From Betaproteobacteria bacterium (lineage in GTDB: Bacteria; Pseudomonadota; Gammaproteobacteria; Burkholderiales; SG8-39): a DNA stretch of 50,156 nt. The first letter of the stretch is position 1. Each line of letters opens with the position of its first letter. The translations under genes were made by a program, and so were the position numbers. The notes below the pieces were generated by a model, which was given only the letters and a program-made list of their open reading frames with translations, searched no databases and had not been told where the DNA came from. This document shows positions 8,485-16,979 of this stretch, one piece after another. Location: assembly GCA_947478805.1 (NCBI GenBank), contig CANJXQ010000015.1, positions 1 through 50,156 of the forward strand, written 5' to 3'.

Positions 8485-9369
8485 TCAGCCGGCATAGGCA
8501 TTCGCAGGCAGGCCCCCGACGCCCGGGCGGCAGCGGAACAACGCACCCGAGAGTGGCTCCTGGCGCAATTGCTCCGCGGTCAAGGTGTGGGTAAGCGTCG
8601 TGATGTAGAGGTCCTTCAGGTCGCGTCCTCCAAAGGCACAACTGGCGACCTGTCGAACAGGCAGCACCACCGCGCCAATCATCCGGCCCTCCGGGCTGTA
8701 GCGGCGCACCACTCCCCCGTTGTAGTGGGCAACCCACAGGCAGCCTTCGGCATCGACGGTCATGCCATCGGGCAGGCCGTCCGCGCGGTCGACCGAGATC
8801 AGGCGCCGGCGATTGGTCGGCACGCCCTCCTCGATGTCGTAGTCGAAGACATCGACGCCGCGCGATCCCGTATCGTTGTAGTACATGCGCTTTTCATCAG
8901 GGCTCCAGGCAATGCCATTGGACACGAACACCCCGGGAACCACGCGCTTGTAGCTGTGGTCCGGATCGATGCGATAAAGTGATCCCGCGCCCCGCACGAA
9001 AGTCGTGGAGAAGGTTCCCGCCCACAGGCGCCCCCGCGAATCGCACTTCGCATCGTTGAAGCGTGTGTCGGTGTTTTCCGCCTCGAGGGGCGCGATGATC
9101 TCAACCGCCCCCGTCGCCTCATCCACGAGCCCGATGCCATGATGCATGGCAGCTACCAGACCGCCCTGCCGCCGCGGTATCGCCGCACCGACCTGCTGGC
9201 CGACGCTCACGCTGGACAGGTGCCCCGTATCCGGGTTGTAGCGGTAAATGATGCCGGGAGTCGAATCGACGAAGATCAGCGTTGCACTCGCCGAGTCCCA
9301 GTGCGGTCCCTCGCCGATTTCGGTGGCAAGTTCCAGTACCACTTCGACATCATTGCCTTCGATTTTCAT
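8485..9369 (-). CDS. SMP-30/gluconolactonase/LRE family protein
   Basis: 294 residues from the ATG at 9369, chosen because GGAAGG lies eight bases upstream; a longer frame to 9420 has no such signal. It is a six-bladed beta-propeller lactonase family member. Metal-site residues are visible: E20 in EIGEGPHWD, the Asn-Asp of FNDAKCDSRGRLWAG, the SNGIAWSPDE segment and the PDGMTVDAEG loop carrying the catalytic Asp. Family members use Ca2+ or Zn2+ to hydrolyse sugar or other lactones. Here it could open a lactone formed during catabolism in the neighbouring island. It is convergent with the small acidic gene, 42 bases apart. Confidence 0.9.
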   Translation of the reverse strand: MKIEGNDVEVVLELATEIGEGPHWDSASATLIFVDSTPGIIYRYNPDTGHLSSVSVGQQVGAAIPRRQGGLVAAMHHGIGLVDEATGAVEIIAPLEAENTDTRFNDAKCDSRGRLWAGTFSTTFVRGAGSLYRIDPDHSYKRVVPGVFVSNGIAWSPDEKRMYYNDTGSRGVDVFDYDIEEGVPTNRRRLISVDRADGLPDGMTVDAEGCLWVAHYNGGVVRRYSPEGRMIGAVVLPVRQVASCAFGGRDLKDLYITTLTHTLTAEQLRQEPLSGALFRCRPGVGGLPANAYAG

Positions 9370-9622
9370 AACATCCTTCCAAACGAGCCAGGTCCGAAAA
9401 CTCCACGTCGCGACTCGCACAAGCGCAAGTCTTCGACAATCAGCCGATTCCTTCGACTGCCGAATTTACTACACCGCGACCGCTCGGCAGCGTCAGTCCG
9501 GGCCGCATCCCGTGTGCAATACTGCGCTGCGCGAGCAACGCATTATGATCAGGCCGCACTTGACGTCGAAGCGACAAATGATGTCCGGCAGGACGGAATA
9601 AGCATCAACAAGGGAGCAGAGC

Positions 9623-10414
9623 ATGGCTGGAAGGCTGGATGGAAAGGTGGCGATCGTGACCGGATCGGGATCCGGTATCGGGCGGGCCGCGGCGCAGTTG
9701 TTCGCCGCCGAAGGCGCACGCGTGATGTGCGCCGATATCAACGAAAAGGGCGTGATGGAAACACTGGAATCCATCAAAGGCAGACCCGGCCATTCGGCGA
9801 TTGCATCCCGGGTGGACGTCACCGTGCCGGCGGAGGTCGAGCGCATGGTCGCCGACACGGTCAAGGCGTTCGGCAAGCTCGACGTGTTGTATGCCAATGC
9901 CGGCATCGGCGAATCGTGCAACGCCATCGACCTGACCATCGAGCAATGGAGCCGCATGATTGCCGTCAATCTGACCAGCGTGTGGCTGTCGGCAAAGTAT
10001 TCGTTGCCGCACATGATCGCCGCAGGTGGCGGCTCCATCATCAACCAGTCGAGTTCGGCCGGGTTGATGGCGGTACCGGCCATGCCGCATTACTGCGCCG
10101 CGAAGACCGGGGTGATCGGCCTCACGCGACAGCTTGCCCTCGACTACGGCCCCAAGGGCGTCCGTGCCAACGCCATCTGCCCCAGCGCCATCCCTACACC
10201 GCTCATGGACACAGTCTGGTCCAAGCGCGCCAAAGATGCGGGCAGCAACATGACCATCCCGCAGCTGGAGGCGGCCACGGCAGCAAAGTTGCCGTTAAGG
10301 CGCCTGGGGGTTGTTGCCGATTGCGCCAACCTTGCGCTGTTCCTGGCGAGCGACGAGTCATCATGGATTACCGGAACGGCTATGCCCCTGGATGGAGGCC
10401 TTGCAGCCACCTGA
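9623..10414 (+). CDS. SDR family NAD(P)-dependent oxidoreductase
   Basis: 263 residues, the classical SDR length. Seen: cofactor loop TGSGSGIG at 13-20, NAG at 92-94, and the catalytic set Ser (143-145), Tyr157 and Lys161 (YCAAK). An Asp (D38) ends the second strand, favouring NAD(H) over NADP(H). A ribosome site (AAGGGAG) precedes the ATG. It is a cytoplasmic dehydrogenase or reductase of an alcohol/ketone, with unknown substrate. It runs as a single plus-strand gene toward a shared terminator at 10468-10505. An antisense frame of nearly 200 residues over it is a shadow. Confidence 0.92.
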   Translation: MAGRLDGKVAIVTGSGSGIGRAAAQLFAAEGARVMCADINEKGVMETLESIKGRPGHSAIASRVDVTVPAEVERMVADTVKAFGKLDVLYANAGIGESCNAIDLTIEQWSRMIAVNLTSVWLSAKYSLPHMIAAGGGSIINQSSSAGLMAVPAMPHYCAAKTGVIGLTRQLALDYGPKGVRANAICPSAIPTPLMDTVWSKRAKDAGSNMTIPQLEAATAAKLPLRRLGVVADCANLALFLASDESSWITGTAMPLDGGLAAT

Positions 10415-10467
10415 ACTGGGGTCGCGTTCCGGCGACTCGCAATGGTCCATCGAATGCCGCAAATGAA

Positions 10468-10505
10468 ATCGGCGGCGGGAAACACCCCGCCGCCGATCGG
10501 CTTTT
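10468..10505. terminator. Strong hairpin terminator between convergent genes
   Basis: Perfect 12-base-pair stem (ATCGGCGGCGGG at 10468-10479 with its complement at 10486-10497) around a six-base loop, followed on the plus strand by TTTT at 10502-10505. It sits between the SDR gene stop (10414) and the stop of the minus-strand binding-protein gene (10510). On the minus strand the stem is followed by a T-rich TTTCATTT, so two-way use is plausible. Confidence 0.8.
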
Positions 10506-10509
10506 GCAA

Positions 10510-11634
10510 TTATTGCGGTGCGAGTTCGAACTTGCCGCCTTTGACCTGAAGGAACACCGAGCCATAGCTCGGGAACCGGTCTATGTAACTGTACTTGCCG
10601 GTGCCCACAACAACCGGAACGTCCTTGGTCTTTTGCAAGGCATCACGAATCTTCTCGCGCGTCGGATTGGGCGATGCGGCCTTGATGGCATTGCCAACGA
10701 CCTGTACGTAGCTGTAGCCCAGCGCGGCAAAGCTGTCGGCATCCTTGCCCGTCTTCGCCTTGAACGCCTCCGAGAATGCCTTGCCCGCCGGGGTGCTTCC
10801 ACCCGGAGTCCAGTCCGAGTTGAAGATGACGCCTTCAACCGCAGTACCACCGATCTGGATGAGCTGCGGGGAGGCGAGCCCTGTTTGTCCGAGGATCTTC
10901 GTGCTTGCCGGCAATCCCGCAGATTTCAACTGGATGATCAGGTTGGCCGCCGAGGGTCCCAGCGTGAACAGCACGATGCACTCGGGTTTGGCTGCGACAA
11001 TGCGCGTCGAGACAGCCGAGAAATCCGAATCGGCCACCTTGATGCCGGACCGGTCAACGAACTTCATGCCGCGCTTCTCCGCATGCTCGACGAAATACTT
11101 TTCCATGTCGACGTAGGCTTCGTTGTCCGCGAAGCGGATAGTGGCGCAGGATTTCACCTTGCTCACGTCGATGGCGTAGTCAGCCAGCTGCGGCATGGTG
11201 ATCTGCGGCGGCTGCGGCGAAATGAAGGACCATGAACCCGCCCGCAACACGCCTGTGGCCACCGTCATGGCTTTCATGGGAATCTTGGCATCGTTGGCCA
11301 CGTCGGAGGCCGGTATGCCTTCCACTGCGGTGCTGGGACCGAGGATCATCAGAACGTTCGGATCGGCCGCATAGCGCGTAACTGCGGCCATCGCCTGTGC
11401 ACGCCCGGAATTCGTGTCGACGACCTCGTACACGATCTTGTCCGCGCCGAGGAAGCCCTTGGCGTTCAACTCGTCCAGTCCGAACTTGATGCCTTCGGTG
11501 ACAGGGACGCCGAAGAACGATGCGACGCCGGTCACCGCCTGCAGCACGATGATCTTGCGGTCGGCGGCATTTGCCGTCGTCGCGGCCACGGCGAACCCGG
11601 CAGCTACGGCCAGACCTACCCATTTTGATTTCAT
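10510..11634 (-). CDS. Branched-chain amino-acid-type ABC transporter substrate-binding protein (second copy)
   Basis: 374 residues from the ATG at 11634, selected by AGGAGGGGG just upstream; a frame to 11676 is not needed. Signal peptide ends TANA-AD near residue 24. The mature part has the type I periplasmic fold of LivK-like proteins: GVPVTEGIKFGLDELN, the GPSTAVEGIPAS ligand-side segment, and AALGYSYVQVVGNAI. These proteins deliver amino acids, aromatic acids or short acyl compounds to LivHMGF permeases. The gene is 120 bases beyond the DUF35 stop and is the last gene of the long minus-strand operon that opens with another binding protein, so one permease may have two receptors. Confidence 0.9.
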   Translation of the reverse strand: MKSKWVGLAVAAGFAVAATTANAADRKIIVLQAVTGVASFFGVPVTEGIKFGLDELNAKGFLGADKIVYEVVDTNSGRAQAMAAVTRYAADPNVLMILGPSTAVEGIPASDVANDAKIPMKAMTVATGVLRAGSWSFISPQPPQITMPQLADYAIDVSKVKSCATIRFADNEAYVDMEKYFVEHAEKRGMKFVDRSGIKVADSDFSAVSTRIVAAKPECIVLFTLGPSAANLIIQLKSAGLPASTKILGQTGLASPQLIQIGGTAVEGVIFNSDWTPGGSTPAGKAFSEAFKAKTGKDADSFAALGYSYVQVVGNAIKAASPNPTREKIRDALQKTKDVPVVVGTGKYSYIDRFPSYGSVFLQVKGGKFELAPQ

Positions 11635-11754
11635 TATCAGCCCCCTCCTGTTGCCCAGCGATTGGAATTGCGGCACGCGATTCTTTCAGTCCGACTCTAT
11701 GGCGTCAAGCGATTCACGCGGGATCGGCGCCCGGTTCGACCGACCCCAGGCCAA

Positions 11755-12150
11755 TCAGGATGCGGGACGAAAAACCGCGACCGGTTGCCCGTCTCGACTC
11801 TTCTCGAACACCAGTTCCACCGCCAACCCGATCGACAGGTCGCCGGGGTCGCACTCGACGATATTGGTGAAGACCGCCACCCCTTCCTCCAGCATCACGT
11901 AGGCGCTGACATACGGCGGGTTGCCCCGTGGAACGGCGCTATAGGAGTAAATGGTGCCACGTCCCGATGCAGCCAGCCATGTCACTTGGTCGGACAAGCA
12001 ATACGGGCAACGGGCACGAGGGTAGTAATGTTTTTCGCCGCAGGCACTGCAACTGCCATACAGCAATTCCCCCCGGGCAGATGCTTCCCAGAACGGCTTT
12101 GTTTCCACCGTCTGCATCGGCGAAGGCCGCGAAGGATTTTGTGAGGACAT
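11755..12150 (-). CDS. DUF35 zinc-ribbon/OB-fold protein (thiolase partner)
   Basis: 131 residues from the ATG at 12150, four bases after the thiolase stop. Seen: a rubredoxin-like zinc ribbon with C34-x2-C37 and C48-x2-C51 (CSAC and CPYC), followed by an OB-fold segment (GRGTIYSYSAVPRG). DUF35 proteins pair with thiolase-like enzymes: in steroid side-chain degradation a DUF35 domain is required by the Ltp2-type aldolase, and in other pathways they accompany HMG-CoA synthase or thiolases. The tight coupling to the thiolase gene makes a thiolase-DUF35 complex very likely, with the zinc ribbon probably structural. Confidence 0.92.
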   Translation of the reverse strand: MSSQNPSRPSPMQTVETKPFWEASARGELLYGSCSACGEKHYYPRARCPYCLSDQVTWLAASGRGTIYSYSAVPRGNPPYVSAYVMLEEGVAVFTNIVECDPGDLSIGLAVELVFEKSRDGQPVAVFRPAS

Positions 12151-12154
12151 GGCC

Positions 12155-13315
12155 TTACTCCCTTTCCAGAATGACGGTGGCACAGCCATGGCGCCGGTCG
12201 AGCATGCCGCCGGTGCCGTGCGCCATCGCCAAGTCGCAGTTCTTCACCTGCACCGCCGGATGTGCCTCGCCGCGCAGTTGCCGCGTGGCTTCGATCACCT
12301 TGGTCATGCCGCCGCGATGCGCGGGATGGTTGTTGCACAGCCCCCCGCCATCGGTATTCACGGGCAGGCGCCCCACGCCGGAAACAAGCTTGCCATCCTC
12401 CACGAAACGACCCCCCTCGCCCTTGGCGCAGAAACCAAGATCTTCCAGCGCCAGCAACACGGTGATGGTGAAGCTGTCGTAGGTGGAAAGGTACTTGATA
12501 TCCGCCGGTGTCACGCCGGCCTCTTCGTAGGCCATTTGGCCGGACTTCACTCCTGCCGTGGTCGTCAGGTCGATATGCGAGCCGAGCTGATACTTGATCG
12601 ATTCACCCGAACCCCGGACCCTGACCAGCGGCCGGCCGAGGCTTTTGCCGACTTCCCCGCGCGTTACGATGATGGCGCCGCCGCCATCGCTCATGATGCA
12701 GCAATCGAGCCGGTGCAATGGATCGGCCACCATCGGCGAAGCGAGCACGTCCTCGACGGTAACGAGCTTGCGCAACATCGCATTGGGATTGTGCTGCGCG
12801 TGACGGGATGCCGCCACCTTGATCCACGCCAACTGCTCGCTGGTGGTACCAAACTCATGCATGTGCCGGCGCGCGCACAGGGCATAGCCGGCGGCCAGCA
12901 GGGGACGATACGGGAGTTCGAATCCGTTTTCGGGATAGTCCGGATTCTCTGTCAGCGTCCCGGGCGCCTCTGCGGCGGCGCGTGGCCGCCCCGCAGTGGT
13001 AATGAGCGCGACATTGCACTTGCCAGCCGCAATGGCCTGGGCCGCGTAAGCCACATGCGCGATCGGGCTCGATCCGCCGATGTCGGTGGAGTCGGCGTGC
13101 CGAACCCGAAGCCCCAGGTATTCAACCATCGACAATGGCCCGATCCCTGGCGCGTCGCCGGCGCAAAAGTAACCGTCGATGTCGTTCTTGCCGAGACCGG
13201 CATCGGCGAGCGCGCCCGCCGCCACCTCCGCGTGCAGTTGCGCCACCGACTTGTCGGTCGCAAGGCGCGTCGGGTGCTCGAAAATGCCAGCGATATATGC
13301 TCCGGGATTGGCCAT
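12155..13315 (-). CDS. Thiolase-fold protein lacking the usual cysteines (Ltp2-like candidate)
   Basis: 386 residues of thiolase/SCP-x thiolase fold. The position of the nucleophilic Cys (normally C-A-S-G) reads GGSSP at 80-84, and the C-terminal Cys motif is replaced by HGTGG near residue 368. The central His in NNHPAHRGG is kept. Such Cys-less thiolases paired with DUF35 proteins include Ltp2 aldolases, which cleave a beta-hydroxy-acyl-CoA by retro-aldol chemistry instead of thiolysis. By analogy this enzyme may do the same, but that is inference. The gene lies 12 bases after the acyl-CoA ligase gene, with an AAAGGA ribosome site. The long plus-strand frame across it is a shadow. Confidence 0.88.
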   Translation of the reverse strand: MANPGAYIAGIFEHPTRLATDKSVAQLHAEVAAGALADAGLGKNDIDGYFCAGDAPGIGPLSMVEYLGLRVRHADSTDIGGSSPIAHVAYAAQAIAAGKCNVALITTAGRPRAAAEAPGTLTENPDYPENGFELPYRPLLAAGYALCARRHMHEFGTTSEQLAWIKVAASRHAQHNPNAMLRKLVTVEDVLASPMVADPLHRLDCCIMSDGGGAIIVTRGEVGKSLGRPLVRVRGSGESIKYQLGSHIDLTTTAGVKSGQMAYEEAGVTPADIKYLSTYDSFTITVLLALEDLGFCAKGEGGRFVEDGKLVSGVGRLPVNTDGGGLCNNHPAHRGGMTKVIEATRQLRGEAHPAVQVKNCDLAMAHGTGGMLDRRHGCATVILERE

Positions 13316-13327
13316 GGGTCCTTTCGA

Positions 13328-14998
13328 CTAGTGTTTTGAATTGTGCTCGGCAGACGACACGGCACCTGCCGACGCCGGTCCCGGCACAGCACGACGCTTC
13401 ATCTGCCGCAAATCGTGGCTGCGCGGATCCTCGCGCGGGTCGCTGCCTTCGGGGAAGATCACCCCCTTGCGTACTTTCTGGGTGCCGGTGACCGGGATCT
13501 GATCGACGAATGCAATCCACGCCGGCAGTTTGTAATGGGCCAGTTTGTCCCGAGCGCGATCGACAATCTCGCGCGCAACTTCCAAGGATGGTGCCACCCC
13601 GGGCGCGAGACGCACGCAGGCCATGATCTCTTCGTCGTGAAAATCGTCCGGCACGGAAATGACCGCGACCAATTGGACGGCAGGGTCGCCGATGAGCGCG
13701 TCCTCCACGGTCGCCGCCGATATGTTCTCGCCGCTGCGCCGAATGATGTTCTTGCGTCGTTCGACGAAGAACAACATGCCGTCTTCGCGCTGGGTGACGA
13801 TATCTCCCGTGTGGAACCAGCCGCCGCGCCAGGCCCGTTCGGTCTCTTCGGGCTGTTTCAGGTACGCGGTAAAGAAACCCCGGCGCGGATCCGGCCCCGA
13901 ATCGCGCACCAGCAATTCCCCCGGGATACCAAACGGAACCGTGACGTCATTTTCGTCAACAACACGCATGTCCATGGGCGGTCGCGGTCGCCCGAAGGCG
14001 CGCGGCTCGAGGCAACGCGGCTCGCTCGCGTTGTGGATCGCGCGTGAAGTCTCGGTCATGCCCCAGCCCTCGACGAGCGGAAACCCGAACCGCGCCTCGA
14101 ATGCCGTGCGCACGCTTGGATCGACTCCGGCACCCTGACCGAACTTCACGCGATGTTGTTTCTCGATTTCTGTCACCGGAGCCTTCAACAGCAGCGGTGG
14201 AACAATGCCCAGGTAATGCACCGCAGTTGCGCGGGTCGATACGATGTCCGCCCACCAGGTGGAGGCGTGGAAACGATCCTGCATGATGAGGCAGTTTCGC
14301 AGTCGCGTCATGGTATTCAACGTGAACACCGACACGCTCATATGGAAGGACGGAAACGGCACGTAGAAGCGCTCGCGTCCCGGCGTCATTTCCATGAGCC
14401 CGCCTGCCGTGCCGTAGAACTCCCCGGCAGCAAGGCAGGAGAAATTCGAAATGATGCAGCCCTTCGGATTGCCGGTCGTACCGGAGGTATAGATGATGAG
14501 CGCTTCGCGCCCTGCTGCCGGCCCGATGCCCGCTGCCGGGGCGCGCGGCGGCGGCGGCAACTCCAATCCGGGCCCGACAACGTCGAACACCGGAACCGGT
14601 ATTTCAAGACCGGCAGCCACCCGCATCAGTTCATCGATCATGGGAGCCGCTCCGATTACGAGCGCGCAATCCGCAAAACCGATTCCATAAGCGAGTTCAG
14701 CAGGCAGATAGTCCGGATTGATCAGCACCGCGGAGGCCCCGATCCGATTCAGCGCCAGAAGATGCCAGAAGTGGTCGGGGCGATTGCCAAGGACGAGCGC
14801 AACCCGGTGCCCCTCCCGATAGCCTGCCGCGACATACCTGTCGGCCAGCTTGTCGACGATTCCGAGCGCATCGCCATAGGCATATTCGCTCCCTTTCGAA
14901 TCGTAGCCGCGCGTCGTCGACGCCGGGTAGGCCAGGAAAGGAAGATCGGGCGACTGCCGCGCCGCGTCCCTGAATTGTTCATAGACGGAATCAGGCAT
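13328..14998 (-). CDS. AMP-dependent acyl-CoA ligase
   Basis: 556 residues of the ANL superfamily. Seen: P-loop YTSGTTGNPKG at 170-180, GWGMTE, HTGD, the RRSGENIS hinge segment and a C-terminal catalytic Lys in GTQKVRKG. It activates a carboxylic acid to acyl-AMP and then acyl-CoA in the cytoplasm. Of the three ligases in the window it has the most canonical motifs. The gene sits in the liv operon between a 132-residue orphan gene and the thiolase, so the acid it activates is probably the solute imported by LivKHMGF. Substrate identity cannot be predicted. Confidence 0.93.
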   Translation of the reverse strand: MPDSVYEQFRDAARQSPDLPFLAYPASTTRGYDSKGSEYAYGDALGIVDKLADRYVAAGYREGHRVALVLGNRPDHFWHLLALNRIGASAVLINPDYLPAELAYGIGFADCALVIGAAPMIDELMRVAAGLEIPVPVFDVVGPGLELPPPPRAPAAGIGPAAGREALIIYTSGTTGNPKGCIISNFSCLAAGEFYGTAGGLMEMTPGRERFYVPFPSFHMSVSVFTLNTMTRLRNCLIMQDRFHASTWWADIVSTRATAVHYLGIVPPLLLKAPVTEIEKQHRVKFGQGAGVDPSVRTAFEARFGFPLVEGWGMTETSRAIHNASEPRCLEPRAFGRPRPPMDMRVVDENDVTVPFGIPGELLVRDSGPDPRRGFFTAYLKQPEETERAWRGGWFHTGDIVTQREDGMLFFVERRKNIIRRSGENISAATVEDALIGDPAVQLVAVISVPDDFHDEEIMACVRLAPGVAPSLEVAREIVDRARDKLAHYKLPAWIAFVDQIPVTGTQKVRKGVIFPEGSDPREDPRSHDLRQMKRRAVPGPASAGAVSSAEHNSKH

Positions 14999-15076
14999 CG
15001 CTCAACACCAGTCCAGGCGTGAGCCCGATAAGTACACGGAGCAGTTTGGCGACTTGCAGACCTGGGCGCATCGGAT

Positions 15077-15475
15077 TCAGGTGCCGGCACCCAATGCATT
15101 CTTCCAACCGGAAAAGCGCTCCGCACTCGACGGGAACTTGGGGTGGTTGCAACGTGTTATTACCAACCGGGCGCCCTCCACCACGACTTCCACGGCCTCG
15201 ACAAATACGAGCTGCTCTTCGTAGGCCTGACGCTGATCGTCACGCACCTGCTTGGGGTCCTGCGCAGACCAGAGTGCGTGGTCCCGCAACAAGGTGATCG
15301 CCCGCTCGATCGCCTGCGACTGCTTGCCGCCGGATGGATCGCACAGATAGAGGCTGCCGTTGGCCTTGTCTCCAGGATCAAACGTCAACTGCGTGGTGCG
15401 GAAAATGGACGGTCCATCCCAGCTGCTCGAAGCCGATTGTCGTCCGGTCGAATCATTTGCAAGTTGGTCGCTCAT
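15077..15475 (-). CDS. Hypothetical protein inside the liv/acyl-CoA operon
   Basis: 132 residues from the ATG at 15475, preceded by GGAG; a longer frame to 15649 would run into livF and is unlikely. I do not recognise the family. The sequence has a Ser-rich start, a beta-rich middle (FRTTQLTFDPGD, GSLYLCDPSGG), a charged helix rich in Gln and Glu, then a short basic end. No signal peptide, membrane span or cofactor motif is seen. It is separated by 46 bases from livF and 78 from the ligase gene, in the same direction. Its retention inside the operon suggests an accessory role, perhaps a ligase or transport partner, but nothing in the sequence proves one. Confidence 0.55.
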   Translation of the reverse strand: MSDQLANDSTGRQSASSSWDGPSIFRTTQLTFDPGDKANGSLYLCDPSGGKQSQAIERAITLLRDHALWSAQDPKQVRDDQRQAYEEQLVFVEAVEVVVEGARLVITRCNHPKFPSSAERFSGWKNALGAGT

Positions 15476-15521
15476 TGTCTTTGCTCCGACGTCAGGAAGA
15501 TTGCGATGGGAATTTGCCGGT

Positions 15522-16226
15522 TCAGATGCCCAGATAAGCCTGCCGCACGCGGTCGTCATTAAGCAACGCGGTGGCGGGCCCGCTGGAGGTGATCCGTCCC
15601 AGGTCAAGTGCATAAGCTCGCACGGCGGCCCCAAGCGCCTTGGCCGCATTCTGCTCGACGAGCAGGATTGTCACGCCCCGGGAGCGGATTTCCTCGATGG
15701 CCGAAAAGATTTTTTCCACCATGATCGGCGCGATGCCCAGGGACGGTTCATCGAGCATCAGGAGACGCGGCGCTCCCATGAGGCCGCGACCGATGGCAAG
15801 CATCTGCTGCTCGCCGCCGCTCAGCGTGCCCGCGGACTGCGCAAGGCGCTCTTCGAGGCGCGGAAACAGGGCCAGCACGTAATCGAGATCCCGCGAAATG
15901 TCCGCATTGCGTGGCCGGGCATGCGCACCCAGCATGAGGTTCTCGCGCACGGTCATGCGGCCAAGGACCATGCGGCCCTCGGGGACGTGCACGAGGCCGC
16001 AGGCAACGATCTTGTCGGGCTCCGTGGCAAGCAAGTCCCGCCCATCAAAGTTGATGGTTCCAGCCGAAGGGCGCACCAGGCCGGAAATGACGCGCAGCAA
16101 CGTGGTCTTTCCGGCGCCGTTGGGTCCAATGACGGCAACAAGCTCTCCTGCTTCGACGGCGATGTCCACGCCGTGAAGCACTTCGGCGCCGCCGTAACCC
16201 GCCTGCAGGCCCTTGATTGCCAGCAT
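15522..16226 (-). CDS. livF: Branched-chain amino-acid-type ABC transporter ATP-binding protein LivF
   Basis: 234 residues. Seen: Walker A GPNGAGKT, signature LSGGEQQ, Walker B LLMLDEPS and the switch His region (LLVEQN). Length and the early MLAIKGLQAGYGG motif match LivF. It is one of two cytoplasmic ATPases energising the LivH-LivM channel. It starts one base after the livG stop, giving tight translational coupling. In this island it probably imports an organic acid or acyl precursor, not only leucine. Confidence 0.95.
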   Translation of the reverse strand: MLAIKGLQAGYGGAEVLHGVDIAVEAGELVAVIGPNGAGKTTLLRVISGLVRPSAGTINFDGRDLLATEPDKIVACGLVHVPEGRMVLGRMTVRENLMLGAHARPRNADISRDLDYVLALFPRLEERLAQSAGTLSGGEQQMLAIGRGLMGAPRLLMLDEPSLGIAPIMVEKIFSAIEEIRSRGVTILLVEQNAAKALGAAVRAYALDLGRITSSGPATALLNDDRVRQAYLGI

Positions 16227-16227
16227 G

Positions 16228-16974
16228 TCAGTGCGCCTTGCCCAGATAGGCGGTGATGACTTCCGGATCCCGCGCGATCTCCCCGGGAGGGCCTTCCGCG
16301 ATCTTGGCGCCGAAATTCAGCACGGCGATGTTGTGGCAGACGTTCATGATGAGTTTCATGTGATGCTCGACGAGGATCACGGCGGTACCACTTGCGCCGA
16401 TTTCACGAATGGCCTTCATCAACCACTCGAGTTCGACGGCGTTCATGCCGGCAGCCGGCTCATCCAGAAGCAGGACCTTCGGTCGTAAGGCCAGCGCGCG
16501 GGCAATCTCCAGGCGCTTCTTCTCTCCATAGGACAGCGTCCCCGCCGGCCAATCGGCTCGGTCTCCCAGGCCAAAACGCTTGACCAGTTCCTCGGCCTCG
16601 CGTTGAAACTCCCGCTCCTCGCCCGTGGCAAAGGCGCTGAACCGCGACAGCAGCGACTTGCAGTGGATGGTCTGCCCGGTGCGAACATTATCCATGACGC
16701 TGTGGCTGGCAAACAGGCGCAGGTTCTGAAAGGTTCGAGCCATGCCGGCGCGCACAATGCGCTCGGGCTTCTCGCGGGTGAGGTCATGGCCATCGAGGAC
16801 GAAGGTTCCTGCAGACACCGGGAAAATGCCCGTCAGCAGGTTGATCGTGGTGGTCTTTCCTGATCCATTGGGGCCGATCAGCCCGAAGATCTCCCCGGGG
16901 CTGACCGAAAACGACAGGTCGGACACCGCCTGCAGCCCGCCGAAGGTCTTGCTCAGATGGTTGACCTGGAGCAT
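16228..16974 (-). CDS. livG: Branched-chain amino-acid-type ABC transporter ATP-binding protein LivG
   Basis: 248 residues from the ATG at 16974 (MLQVNHLSKTFGG), five bases past the livM stop; the upstream extension in this frame is livM read out of frame. Seen: Walker A GPNGSGKT, signature LSYGEKKRLEIA, Walker B LLLDEPAAGMN and switch His in VEHHM. LivG-type ATPases end with a C-terminal extension, present here. It partners LivF as a heterodimeric motor. Confidence 0.95.
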   Translation of the reverse strand: MLQVNHLSKTFGGLQAVSDLSFSVSPGEIFGLIGPNGSGKTTTINLLTGIFPVSAGTFVLDGHDLTREKPERIVRAGMARTFQNLRLFASHSVMDNVRTGQTIHCKSLLSRFSAFATGEEREFQREAEELVKRFGLGDRADWPAGTLSYGEKKRLEIARALALRPKVLLLDEPAAGMNAVELEWLMKAIREIGASGTAVILVEHHMKLIMNVCHNIAVLNFGAKIAEGPPGEIARDPEVITAYLGKAH

Positions 16975-16979
16975 CCGCC

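Noticed and set aside
9139-11235. Very long plus-strand frame (698 codons) crossing the lactonase, SDR and binding-protein genes
   Set aside because: It is out of frame with the SDR on the same strand and antisense to two recognisable genes; the encoded sequence is rich in Arg, Gly and His with no family motif.
12149-13339. 396-codon plus-strand frame over the thiolase gene
   Set aside because: Antisense shadow in high-GC sequence; the minus-strand thiolase has family motifs throughout.
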